Below, one piece after another: positions 14,945-22,761 of a DNA stretch of 26,024 nt. The position numbers were made by a program, and so were the translations under genes. The stretch lies in assembly GCA_032124855.1 (NCBI GenBank), contig JAQBCT010000174.1, positions 1 to 26,024 on the forward strand. Reading direction: 5' to 3'. The notes below the pieces were generated by a model, which worked only from the letters and a program-made list of their open reading frames with translations, did no database searches and had not been told where the DNA came from. How positions within the stretch are numbered: position 1 is the first letter of the stretch; each line of letters opens with the position of its first letter. Source of the stretch: DATJGR01 sp032124855 (GTDB lineage Bacteria > Pseudomonadota > Gammaproteobacteria > Pseudomonadales > Azotimanducaceae).

Positions 14945-16210
14945 CTATTGGCGGTACGTGGACAGGAACTCGCCCAGCCGGCCGATTGCCTCGATCAGCT
15001 CTTCTTCGCGTGGTAGAAATACGATTCGGAAGTGATCCGGCTCGGGCCAGTTGAACCCGGAGCCCTGCACGACGAGCAACTTCTCCTGCCGCAACAGATC
15101 GAGCGTGAACTGCTCGTCGCTCTTGATGTTGAAGCGGCGCGGGTCCAGCCGGGGGAACAGATACAGCGCGCCGCGAGGCAGCGTGCACGTCACGCCTTCG
15201 ATCTGATTCAGCATGGAATGGGCAAGATTGCGTTGCTGAAAAAGTCTACCGCCGGGTCGAATCAGCTCCTGAATGCTTTGATAGCCCCCGAGAGCGGTTT
15301 GGATCGCATGCTGACTGGGAACATTGGCACACAATCGCATCGAGGCGAGGATATTGAGTCCGTCGATGTAGTCGGCTGCGCGGTGCTTGGCGCCGGATAC
15401 CACCATCCAGCCGGTGCGAAATCCGGCGACACGGTAGGTTTTCGAAAGCCCGTTGAACGTCAGCACCAGCAGATCGGGCGCCAGTGAAGCAAGCGGCACG
15501 TGCACCGCGTCGTCGTAGGTGATCTTGTCGTAGATCTCATCCGCGAACAGGATCAGGTCTTTCTGCCGCGCCAGCTCAACGATGTCGTTGAGGAGTTGCC
15601 GCGAATAGACCGCGCCCGTCGGATTGTTCGGATTGATAATCACAATGCCGCGCGTGCGCGACGTGATTTTGCGCTTCATGTCGTCGATATCCGGCTGCCA
15701 GTCCGCCTGCTCGTCGCAGCGGTAGTGCACCGCCTTGCCACCCGAGAGCGTGATGGCTGCGGTCCACAGCGGATAGTCGGGCGCCGGCACGAGGATCTCG
15801 TCGCCGTTGTTGAGCAGGCCCTGCATCGACATCACGATCAGTTCGCTGACCCCGTTGCCGATGTAGATATCGTCGATTTCGACGTGCGGCACAGGCAGCT
15901 GCTGCGTGTATTGCATGATGGCTTTGCGCGCGCTGTACAGGCCCTTGGAATCGCAATAGCCCTGGGATTCGCGCAGGTGGTGAATCACGTCGATGACAAT
16001 TTCTTCGGGCGCTTCGAAGCCGAACGGCGCGGGATTGCCAATATTCAGCTTGATGATGCGGTGGCCTTCTTCTTCCAGGCGGTTGGCTTCCTGCAAGGCC
16101 GGTCCACGAATTTCGTAGCAAACGTCGTCGAGCTTGGCCGACTTGTTGATCGTACGATGGCGCGGCGGCGTCAACGGAGTCACCCGTTCGATTTCTTCGT
16201 TGCCTTGCAT
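14945..16210 (-). CDS. alaA: Alanine aminotransferase AlaA (class I/II PLP-dependent)
   Basis: 421 residues. The ATG at 16210 is preceded by AAGGTGG at good spacing. PLP fold markers are KLNIGNPAPFGF, GNGVSELI, INPNNPTGAVYS, DEIYDKITYD and the lysine site LTFNGLSKTYRVAGFRTGWM, where the K of S-K-T-Y-R forms the Schiff base. It transfers the amino group between pyruvate/alanine and glutamate/2-oxoglutarate. The N-terminal INKSAKLDDVCYEIRGP matches AlaA closely. Divergent from msrB across 65 bp. Annotated elsewhere as general aminotransferase; AlaA is the closest match I recognise. Confidence 0.93.
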   Translation of the reverse strand: MQGNEEIERVTPLTPPRHRTINKSAKLDDVCYEIRGPALQEANRLEEEGHRIIKLNIGNPAPFGFEAPEEIVIDVIHHLRESQGYCDSKGLYSARKAIMQYTQQLPVPHVEIDDIYIGNGVSELIVMSMQGLLNNGDEILVPAPDYPLWTAAITLSGGKAVHYRCDEQADWQPDIDDMKRKITSRTRGIVIINPNNPTGAVYSRQLLNDIVELARQKDLILFADEIYDKITYDDAVHVPLASLAPDLLVLTFNGLSKTYRVAGFRTGWMVVSGAKHRAADYIDGLNILASMRLCANVPSQHAIQTALGGYQSIQELIRPGGRLFQQRNLAHSMLNQIEGVTCTLPRGALYLFPRLDPRRFNIKSDEQFTLDLLRQEKLLVVQGSGFNWPEPDHFRIVFLPREEELIEAIGRLGEFLSTYRQ

Positions 16211-16239
16211 TGACTTGCCACCTTCGTAGAATCCGCCAA

Positions 16240-16245
16240 ATTGTA
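16240..16245 (-). promoter_or_regulatory. Candidate -10 box of alaA
   Basis: TACAAT on the minus strand, about 30 bp before the alaA ATG in the 65-bp alaA-msrB gap. No good -35 box is seen at 16-18 bp, so the call rests on the -10 match and position. Confidence 0.3.
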
Positions 16246-16275
16246 GCCACATTCGACGCGACGGGAGATCGGAAA

Positions 16276-16683
16276 ATGAACAAGGTGAACAAATCGGTCG
16301 ACGAATGGCGCGCTTCGCTGAGCAGCGAAGCCTATGAGGTCGCGCGATGTGGCGGCACGGAGCGCGCGTTCTCGGGGCGCTATTGGGATACCAAGACGCC
16401 AGGGGTGTATCACTGCGTCTGCTGTGGCGCCGGCTTGTTCGACTCGCAGACCAAATACGATTCCGGCACCGGCTGGCCGAGCTTCTCCGCGCCACTCACG
16501 CAGGAATCGGTCGCCATACACGAGGATCGCACCATGGGCATGGTGCGCACCGAAGTGGTATGCGCCGAGTGTGACGCGCACCTCGGCCACGTTTTCCCCG
16601 ATGGCCCGCAGCCCACGGGGCTGCGATTCTGCATGAATTCGGCCTCGCTGACGCTTCAAGCGCACGACGGCGGGGCAGACTGA
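16276..16683 (+). CDS. msrB: Peptide-methionine (R)-S-oxide reductase MsrB
   Basis: 135 residues. The ATG at 16276 follows GGGAG; a longer frame to 16210 would overlap the alaA start and was rejected. Zinc cysteines are C47/C50 (HCVCCGAGLF) and C96/C99 (VCAECDAHLGHVF). GTGWPSF at 64-70 binds substrate and C119 in RFCMNSASL is the catalytic cysteine. It repairs oxidised methionine in proteins with thioredoxin. No signal peptide, so cytosolic. No MsrA domain is fused. All key residues are present. Confidence 0.95.
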   Translation: MNKVNKSVDEWRASLSSEAYEVARCGGTERAFSGRYWDTKTPGVYHCVCCGAGLFDSQTKYDSGTGWPSFSAPLTQESVAIHEDRTMGMVRTEVVCAECDAHLGHVFPDGPQPTGLRFCMNSASLTLQAHDGGAD

Positions 16684-16716
16684 ACCGTCACTGCACGCGC
16701 GTCGCTGGGACGATCG

Positions 16717-17070
16717 ATGTCACCGTACCTGACGACCGTTGTGCTGCTTGCACTCAGCAATGTATTCATGACGTTCGCCTGGTACGGGCACCTCAAGCAC
16801 CTGTCGGACCGTCCGTGGATAGTTGCGGCACTGGTGAGTTGGGGAATCGCGCTATTTGAATATCTGCTGCAGGTGCCGGCGAACCGGATCGGACACGAGG
16901 TCATGAGCCTGGGACAGCTGAAGATTCTGCAGGAAGTGATCACGCTTTCCGTATTCGTGCCGTTCGCGGTTCTGTACATGAAAGAGAAGCCGACCCTGGA
17001 TTATCTGTGGGCAGCACTGTGCCTGCTGGGCGCCGTCTATTTTCTCTTTCGCACGCGCGTAGCACCTTGA
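16717..17070 (+). CDS. DUF486 / DMT-superfamily small membrane protein
   Basis: 117 residues with four hydrophobic segments (about 5-22, 35-52, 68-88 and 94-112), hence an integral membrane protein. The sequence NVFMTFAWYGHLK, then the stretch WGIALFEYLLQVPANRIGH, is characteristic of the DUF486 family, distantly related to small drug/metabolite transporters. Function unknown. It starts 33 bp after msrB on the same strand and might share its transcript. Confidence 0.9.
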   Translation: MSPYLTTVVLLALSNVFMTFAWYGHLKHLSDRPWIVAALVSWGIALFEYLLQVPANRIGHEVMSLGQLKILQEVITLSVFVPFAVLYMKEKPTLDYLWAALCLLGAVYFLFRTRVAP

Positions 17071-17140
17071 CGTGCTTGTTGTACGCACCGGCGAGCGTCT
17101 GCCATGATCGTCCCCTCCGCCGCGTATAGAGAGTCCTGCA

Positions 17141-17524
17141 TTGGCCCAACTCAGTCGACTCGTGCTCACCCTCGAACAGACCGATGCACAACGCGACACC
17201 AAGCTCGTGCGTATCGGGTATGAGTACACGCTGACATGTTCGCCAGTCGAATGTGAACGCAATGCATCCTTCAAAGTGAGCATCGACGTACTCGGACACG
17301 ATCTGTTGCGCGACGATGTGCTCGCCAGCGCGCTCGATACCCACATCGTGGAATGCGGTGGCAGCGATAGCGCGCCGACCGTGACCAAGCGCAGCCTCAT
17401 CGTGGGCCAGTCGTTGCTCGACGAAGATGTGGGAGTCGATGAGATCAAGGTGCGCGTGATAGCCAAAGACGATACAGGCGAAACGGTTGAACTGACGAGC
17501 GCCATCGTGCGCGGTGACTTCTAG
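17141..17524 (+). CDS. Hypothetical small soluble protein, probably beta-rich
   Basis: 127 residues from a TTG start with GAGAG about 7 nt upstream; no nearby ATG gives a better start. The sequence alternates polar and hydrophobic residues (SRLVLTLEQ, FKVSIDVLG, EIKVRVIAKDD, VELTSAIVRGDF), suggesting a beta-sandwich. Two cysteines occur at C-S-P-V-E-C and one at V-E-C-G-G. There is no signal peptide. I do not recognise a family. It stands alone, convergent with the gamma-glutamyltransferase 27 bp downstream. Confidence 0.65.
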   Translation: MAQLSRLVLTLEQTDAQRDTKLVRIGYEYTLTCSPVECERNASFKVSIDVLGHDLLRDDVLASALDTHIVECGGSDSAPTVTKRSLIVGQSLLDEDVGVDEIKVRVIAKDDTGETVELTSAIVRGDF

Positions 17525-17551
17525 GCAATACCTATCGCATCCGCGCCGGAT

Positions 17552-19132
17552 TCAGTACCCCGCCGCGAGCCCCTCTTTGCGGTGATCCGATGCGCCGCAA
17601 TACCCGTCCGCGAGTCGATAAATCAGCTGTGCGCCGCCAAAGACGTGCTGCTGCGATTCATAGCGCACGTCGTGACCGCGGGCCGTGAGACCCTCAGCGA
17701 CCGCGGCGGGCATGCCCGGTTCGACGGCCACGCTGTAGTCCTCATAGACATGCCAGCGGGGCGCATCGGACGCCGCTTGCGGATTCTGCAGATGATCGAA
17801 AATCCGCGTGATCATTTGCACGTGCCCCTGGTGCTGCATATGCCCCCCCATCACGCCAAAGCTCAGTCGCGGCGCACCGGCGTGCGTGACGAAGCCGGGA
17901 ATGATTGTGTGATAGGGGCGCTTGGCGGGCCCCACACAATTCGGGTGGCGCGGATCGAGCACGAATCCTGAACCGCGGTTTTGCAGCGCGATTCCGGTCC
18001 CCGGCACCACGATGCCCGAACCGAAGCCCCGATAGTTCGACTGAATCATCGACACCATCATCCCGGTCGCGTCGGCGGTCGTCAGATAAACCGTGTCGTG
18101 ACTCACGGGAAGCTGGGCTGGTGGCAGGCTCCCCGCGGTATCAGTAATCGAGCGGGCCAACGTCGTCAGCCCATCGGGCTCGAGAAGGTCCTGCGGGCCG
18201 ACGCGCATGGCGGCCGGGTCGGCAAAATGTTCGAACGCGGCACCGATGGCGATCTTCATGGCCTCGATCTGCAAATGGATGCACTGCGTGCTATCGGCTT
18301 CCAGGGACGCCAGATCGAAATGCGCAAGGATGCCCAGTGCAATCTGAGCAGCGAGACCTTGGCCATTTGGTGGAATCTCGTGCACGTCCACGTCGCGGTA
18401 GCGTTGCTGGATGGGCGTCACCCAATCGGCTCGGTGGTCGGCGAGGTCCGTTGCGCTCAATGCGCCGCCGTGCAGGCGCGCGTCGGCAGCTATGCGACGT
18501 GCCAGGTCCCCACGATAGAAATCTTCACCATCGCTCGTTGCAATTCGCTGGAGGGTCGCGGCCAGCTCGGGTCGTTTGAACAGATCACCCGCCCTAGGCG
18601 CGGCTCCGTCAGGCAGAAAATGCGTAGCGAATTCCTGGAAGCCGTCGTAGCGAGACGCTGCCAGGCCCCAGTAGTACGCCGTCTTTGGGCCGACGTGAAA
18701 TCCGTCCTGCGCATAGTGAATGGCGGCTTCGAAGAGCGCGGCGAATGGCAGGCGGCCGAAGCGCTGCGACAGCGCCACCCATGCGCTGACCGCGCCGGGC
18801 ACTGTGACGCTATCCCAGCCCAAATCGGGCATCGCGGTTGCCCCGGCAAAATAGTCGGTGTTCCATGCGCGCGGCGCACGCCCCGATGCATTCAGCCCCC
18901 ACAGGCCGTCCGCGGTCCCGACAATGGCGAATGCGTCACTGCCGACACCGTTGTTGTTCGGTTCCACTACCGCCAGGGTGATGGCCGTGGCCAACGCAGC
19001 GTCCACAGCATTTCCGCCGGCGCGCAGCGCAGCGATGCCGGCAGCAGCTGCTAACGGCTGGGATGTGGCGACCAGGTTGCGGGCCAGCACTGGCATCCGC
19101 TGGGAGGGATAGGGGAATTCGAATCCGATCAA
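17552..19132 (-). CDS. Gamma-glutamyltransferase family protein (Ntn hydrolase)
   Basis: 526 residues from a TTG start; the next ATG (residue 13) would lose a conserved-looking FPYPSQRMPV start. Family features are VATSQPLAAAAGIAALRAGG, GNAVDAALA, N-N-G-V-G-S-D, and the self-cleavage site SHDTVYLTTAD, where T347 becomes the catalytic N-terminal threonine of the small subunit. GVMGGHMQHQGHVQM lies near the C-terminus. No signal peptide, unlike secreted GGT of E. coli, so it is probably cytosolic and of the YwrD-like group. It may cleave glutathione or another gamma-glutamyl or amide substrate; the true substrate is unknown. Confidence 0.9.
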   Translation of the reverse strand: MIGFEFPYPSQRMPVLARNLVATSQPLAAAAGIAALRAGGNAVDAALATAITLAVVEPNNNGVGSDAFAIVGTADGLWGLNASGRAPRAWNTDYFAGATAMPDLGWDSVTVPGAVSAWVALSQRFGRLPFAALFEAAIHYAQDGFHVGPKTAYYWGLAASRYDGFQEFATHFLPDGAAPRAGDLFKRPELAATLQRIATSDGEDFYRGDLARRIAADARLHGGALSATDLADHRADWVTPIQQRYRDVDVHEIPPNGQGLAAQIALGILAHFDLASLEADSTQCIHLQIEAMKIAIGAAFEHFADPAAMRVGPQDLLEPDGLTTLARSITDTAGSLPPAQLPVSHDTVYLTTADATGMMVSMIQSNYRGFGSGIVVPGTGIALQNRGSGFVLDPRHPNCVGPAKRPYHTIIPGFVTHAGAPRLSFGVMGGHMQHQGHVQMITRIFDHLQNPQAASDAPRWHVYEDYSVAVEPGMPAAVAEGLTARGHDVRYESQQHVFGGAQLIYRLADGYCGASDHRKEGLAAGY

Positions 19133-19162
19133 GGCGACAGGGCGCGAAAGTCGTCCGCGCGA

Positions 19163-19528
19163 TCAGCCCGTGGGGTTGAGCTGCTGGCGAACGTGAGTGT
19201 CGATGTGGCGAAGGCAGTGCATGGTGTTGGCGCGCGTGCGACTGTCCATGCGAAAGTCGATGTCATAGTAGTGCTTATCGTCGGACGCGCTCGCGCTGCG
19301 TACGATGCCCGTCAATTCCTCGACGCGCAGATCGTTGACAACCAGGTCCATCACCACCGGTTGCCCCACGCGCAACTCGGCCGGCGTTTCAACCTGAATC
19401 CCCGACATGGAAAAGTGCAGGCAATCAGCGGGAACCGCCCGGCGAAACATCCCGAGGATGCCGGATCGGTGGAGCTCTACGGTGAGTTTGCCACTACAGA
19501 CGACGTTGAACTGTCCGGTGCTTGCCAT
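19163..19528 (-). CDS. PilZ-like domain protein, degenerate c-di-GMP site
   Basis: 121 residues. The core LHFSMSGIQVETPAELRVGQ then VVMDLVVNDLRVEELTGIV and YYDIDFR follows the PilZ beta-barrel pattern. The usual binding motifs are weak: RxxxR is at best RRAVP near 29-33, and (D/N)xSxxG reads H-F-S-M-S-G. It may not bind c-di-GMP, or may do so weakly. No other signalling gene is adjacent. Placed 30 bp upstream of the gamma-glutamyltransferase start on the same strand. Confidence 0.72.
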   Translation of the reverse strand: MASTGQFNVVCSGKLTVELHRSGILGMFRRAVPADCLHFSMSGIQVETPAELRVGQPVVMDLVVNDLRVEELTGIVRSASASDDKHYYDIDFRMDSRTRANTMHCLRHIDTHVRQQLNPTG

Positions 19529-19709
19529 TCGACGTCGCTGAGTTCCCTGAATTTAGTGCGGAAGAAAGTGCTTGCCTGGCGCTGAGGTTATTCGCGTAAC
19601 TAGTTGTACGCAACGAAAAAGATGTTTCGCACGTGTTTCTCGCGCCGCCGGCGTTTGCAGGCCCCGCCCAAACTCCCTAACGTCTACCGCCCAGCCTTCA
19701 GGAGGTGCC
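19529..19709. other. Divergent intergenic region upstream of the acyl-CoA synthetase
   Basis: 181 bp between the PilZ-like and acyl-CoA synthetase starts. It presumably holds both promoters, but I see no convincing -35/-10 pair. The AGGAGGTG at its right end is listed separately. Confidence 0.45.
19700..19707 (+). promoter_or_regulatory. Strong ribosome binding site (AGGAGGTG) of the acyl-CoA synthetase
   Basis: A near-perfect Shine-Dalgarno sequence a few bases before the ATG at 19710. It decides this start over the longer open frame beginning at 19572. Confidence 0.85.
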
Positions 19710-21233
19710 ATGCATCCCGGGATCATTGCCGCTGCGACGCCCGACAAGCCGGCCTATGTGATGGCCGAAACCGGCCAGATCATCACCTATGGCGAGCTCG
19801 AGGCGACGTCGAATCAGGGCGCCCATCTGTTTCGCAAGCTCGGCCTCGCGGCGGGCGACCATGTCGCGATCCTGCTCGAGAATCACCCGCGCTTTTTGCA
19901 GATCTGCTGGGCCGCGCAGCGCTGCGGCCTGTATTACACGCCCATCAGCTGGCGCCTGCAGGAGGATGAGGTGCGCTACATCGTTGCCAACTGCGAAGCG
20001 CGCGTATTCATCACGTCGTACGCGCGCAGCGAACTCGCTGCGGCGCTGCTCGATGGCACGCCGAATGTGGTGCATCGCTTCATGGTCGACGGCGAGACGG
20101 CAGGGTACAGCTCGTGGGAGGACGCGCTGCAGGGCATGCCAATCACGCCGGTCGCGGATCAGACCGAAGGGCAGTCGATGTTGTATTCGTCCGGTACGAC
20201 GGGATACCCGAAAGGTGTGAAAAAGCCGCGCGTGGACGTCGCATTCGGTGAGAACGATGCGGTGTCCATCATGACAACGCTGTACGGCGCGACGCAGGAT
20301 TCGATCTATCTCTCGCCCGCACCGTTGTATCACGCGGCGCCGCTCGGATTTTCCATGACGTGCCTGCGCAACGGCATCCAGGTGGTGGTGATGGCGCATT
20401 TCGATGCGGAAGCCGCGCTGCGTTTCATTGAACGATACCGGATCACCCACAGCCAGTGGGTGCCCACGCATTTCGTGCGCATGCTGAAATTGCCCGATGC
20501 GGTGCGCCGCCCATATGACGTCTCCAGTCTGCGCTGTGCGATCCACGCTGCGGCGCCGTGCCCGATCCCGGTGAAGGAGCAGATGATCGACTGGTGGGGG
20601 CCGGTGGTGTACGAGTATTACGCCGGGACGGAAGGCAACGGTTTCGTCCAGCTCAATTCCGCGGAGTGGCTGGCGCACAAGGGATCGGTGGGTCGGCCGC
20701 TGAACTGCGCCGTACATATCTGCGACGACGAGGGCGTCGAACTGCCAGTCGGCGAGCCGGGCACAATCTATTTTGGGGGCGGCGGCGATTTCGAATACCA
20801 CAAGGACCCGGACAAGACTGCGCTGTCGCGCCATCCGGAGGGCTGGTCGACCCTTGGCGATGTGGGCTACGTGGATGACGAGGGCTATCTCTACCTCACC
20901 GATCGCAAGCACTTCATGATCATTTCCGGCGGCGTGAACATCTATCCGCAGGAGACTGAGAACATTCTGATCACGCATCCGAAGGTGGTGGACGTTGCGG
21001 TGCTGGGTGTGCCTGACGAGGACTTCGGCGAGGCAGTCAAGGCGGTGGTACAACCCGTTGATATGACCGAGGCCGGGCCTGAGCTTGAGCAGGAACTGAT
21101 TGCGTTCTGCCGCGTCCATCTGTCGCACATCAAGTGTCCGCGCTCGGTTGACTTCGACCCCGAGCTGCCGCGGCATCCCACCGGAAAACTGTACAAGCGA
21201 CTGCTGAAGGATCGTTACTGGCCGAAGGCCTGA
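19710..21233 (+). CDS. Acyl-CoA synthetase (AMP-binding, fatty/aryl acid-CoA ligase)
   Basis: 507 residues. Adenylation motifs are complete: MLYSSGTTGYPKGVKK (157-172, P-loop), YEYYAGTEGNG, GWSTLGDVGYVDDEGYLYLT, then the hinge DRKHFMIISGGVNIYPQE, and the catalytic lysine in HPTGKLYKR near the C-terminus. It activates a carboxylic acid to acyl-AMP and then to the CoA thioester. The sequence is of the short FadD-like type used for fatty acid or steroid/side-chain acids; substrate cannot be told. Cytosolic, no membrane anchor. It converges on the spermidine-synthase-like gene with 6 bp between stops. Confidence 0.92.
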   Translation: MHPGIIAAATPDKPAYVMAETGQIITYGELEATSNQGAHLFRKLGLAAGDHVAILLENHPRFLQICWAAQRCGLYYTPISWRLQEDEVRYIVANCEARVFITSYARSELAAALLDGTPNVVHRFMVDGETAGYSSWEDALQGMPITPVADQTEGQSMLYSSGTTGYPKGVKKPRVDVAFGENDAVSIMTTLYGATQDSIYLSPAPLYHAAPLGFSMTCLRNGIQVVVMAHFDAEAALRFIERYRITHSQWVPTHFVRMLKLPDAVRRPYDVSSLRCAIHAAAPCPIPVKEQMIDWWGPVVYEYYAGTEGNGFVQLNSAEWLAHKGSVGRPLNCAVHICDDEGVELPVGEPGTIYFGGGGDFEYHKDPDKTALSRHPEGWSTLGDVGYVDDEGYLYLTDRKHFMIISGGVNIYPQETENILITHPKVVDVAVLGVPDEDFGEAVKAVVQPVDMTEAGPELEQELIAFCRVHLSHIKCPRSVDFDPELPRHPTGKLYKRLLKDRYWPKA

Positions 21234-21239
21234 CGCCGT

Positions 21240-22127
21240 TCACTGCCCCTGGAGCAGATTGGCTGGCGCGTATTGATCCGTCAGCACCCGGGCGTGGGTA
21301 TCCCAGTCGACCTGGGTGACGAGGCGGGCGGGGTAGCTCGTGATGGGTACACCGTAGGGTTTGAGGGCGGCGCGCAATTTGCCTGCGTTCGCCTCGAGCT
21401 GCATCCGCTCCACAGGCGCGCCGCGGGGAATAATTACGATGCGATTCGCCGTGTCGGGCGATTTGAAGTTGTAGAAGCTTCCGAACACTGCCGCGTACGT
21501 GACCGACTCGTTGTGATACAGCGCGCTGATCGCAAAGGTATTTGACACGAGGACGCCGTCGTTCGTGAGAAGATTGGCGGTCTCCTGCAAATATTCCCGC
21601 GTCATCAGATGTTCCGGAATGTAGTCGCCGTTGAATGCATCCAGAACGATCAGGTCATATCGTGTGGGTCGGCTCGCGGCGCGTTTGCCCCACACCCGGG
21701 CGTCCTGCTCGAAAATCTGCATATGTGCCGAGGGGAGGAATCCGAAGTAGTCACGCGCCACGGTCACGACCGCCGGGTCGATTTCCACCACGTCGATCCA
21801 CGCTTCGGGATACAACGACGCCAGCGTGCTGGGCAGCGAACCGCCGCCGAGGCCGACCATGAGAATGCGTTGCGGGGCAGGATTGAAGAGCAGTCCCGCC
21901 AGCATCATGCGGGTGTAGGCGAATACCAGCTCGCGCGGCCGTCGCATATCAACGCACGATTGATTGCGCTGATCCCGCCGCACAGTGAATTGCATACAGC
22001 GCAGGCTGCCCACCTGCGTCACCAGGATGTTCTGATATAGCGACGCCTGGGAATGGATCTCGCGAGCCATCGTGGTGTGTGTCACCAGGATCAGCAGGGT
22101 GCACAGCCAGCGGACCGCCCGCCTCAC
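21240..22127 (-). CDS. Spermidine synthase-like methyltransferase-fold protein
   Basis: 295 residues. The GTG at 22127 overlaps the upstream TGA in a GTGA pattern and gives a short hydrophobic N-terminus (WLCTLLILVTHTTMA), a possible signal or anchor. The catalytic fold shows LMVGLGGGSLPSTLAS, then VVEIDPAVVTVARDYF, and LIVLDAFNGDYIPEHLMTRE, matching the spermidine synthase family (nucleotide-binding glycine loop, EID and D-A-F). Substrate residues of true SpeE are not all evident, and no adenosylmethionine decarboxylase is nearby, so polyamine synthesis is not assured. It is the C-terminal half of the fused-MFS spermidine synthase architecture. Confidence 0.83.
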   Translation of the reverse strand: MRRAVRWLCTLLILVTHTTMAREIHSQASLYQNILVTQVGSLRCMQFTVRRDQRNQSCVDMRRPRELVFAYTRMMLAGLLFNPAPQRILMVGLGGGSLPSTLASLYPEAWIDVVEIDPAVVTVARDYFGFLPSAHMQIFEQDARVWGKRAASRPTRYDLIVLDAFNGDYIPEHLMTREYLQETANLLTNDGVLVSNTFAISALYHNESVTYAAVFGSFYNFKSPDTANRIVIIPRGAPVERMQLEANAGKLRAALKPYGVPITSYPARLVTQVDWDTHARVLTDQYAPANLLQGQ

Positions 22128-22714
22128 GCGCGACGCCCGCCCACGAGCCCGACGATTGCGATAACGACCAGGGTGCCCGCGAGCAGCGTCACGATCGTAT
22201 CGATCTCGAACCACAGCACCAGATAGAAGGAGGTGAGCAGCGTACCCAGGGCACTGCCAAGCGTGGAAATGAAATACAACGATCCGGCGACATTCCCCGC
22301 GTGGCCCGCCTCGGTCACGAGCAGGCGCACCGAGTACGGGCTGATCATGCCGAGCACAATGGTGGGCAGCGCGAACAATGCGCTCGCGGCCACCAGCGAT
22401 CCGTAGCGGGGGTCCTCAATGGCATCGAATACGAGACGCATGATGGCGTCGCCGTACAGCACCAGCGGATATGTCAGCACAGCGCCAACGAGAAACAACA
22501 GGGCGAAGCGCTGCAGCGAGGGCTGCCGCATCGACAGCCGTCCGCCACAGAGATAACCGATGGCGAGCGATAGCATGAATACGGTGATGATGCTGCCCCA
22601 GACGTAGATGCTGCTGCCGAAGTACGGCGCAAGCACCCGGCCACCCAGCAGCTCGAGCGACATGATGACGAAGCCGCCAGTGAACGCCAGGACATTGATC
22701 AGTACGCGACGCAT
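22124..22714 (-). CDS. Membrane protein: MFS-like half of a split spermidine synthase
   Basis: 196 residues with about six membrane segments, e.g. VLINVLAFTGGFVIMSLELL, ITVFMLSLAIGYLCGG and LFALPTIVLGMISPYSVRLL. The start (FTGGFVIMSLELLGGRVLAP then YFGSSIYVWGSII) and the M-I-S-P-Y-S-V-R-L and GSLYFISTLGSALGTLLTSF stretches are those of the N-terminal domain of fused MFS/spermidine synthases. The catalytic half is encoded by the next gene, which overlaps by 4 bp. ATG start 47 bp from the divergent luciferase-like gene. Confidence 0.85.
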   Translation of the reverse strand: MRRVLINVLAFTGGFVIMSLELLGGRVLAPYFGSSIYVWGSIITVFMLSLAIGYLCGGRLSMRQPSLQRFALLFLVGAVLTYPLVLYGDAIMRLVFDAIEDPRYGSLVAASALFALPTIVLGMISPYSVRLLVTEAGHAGNVAGSLYFISTLGSALGTLLTSFYLVLWFEIDTIVTLLAGTLVVIAIVGLVGGRRA

Positions 22715-22761
22715 AATTGCCCGGGAGCAGCGATTTCACGGCAAAAAAAAGGGGGGCGATT

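Noticed and set aside
17525..17551. Bidirectional terminator between convergent genes
   Set aside because: No GC-rich stem with a T-run could be found in the 27-bp gap; the same holds for the 21234..21239 gap.
17981..19054. 357-codon plus-strand frame
   Set aside because: Antisense to the gamma-glutamyltransferase; no recognisable domain.
19698..21176. 492-codon minus-strand open frame
   Set aside because: Antisense to the acyl-CoA synthetase, which has all family motifs and a strong ribosome site; the antisense product is Arg/His-rich without domains.
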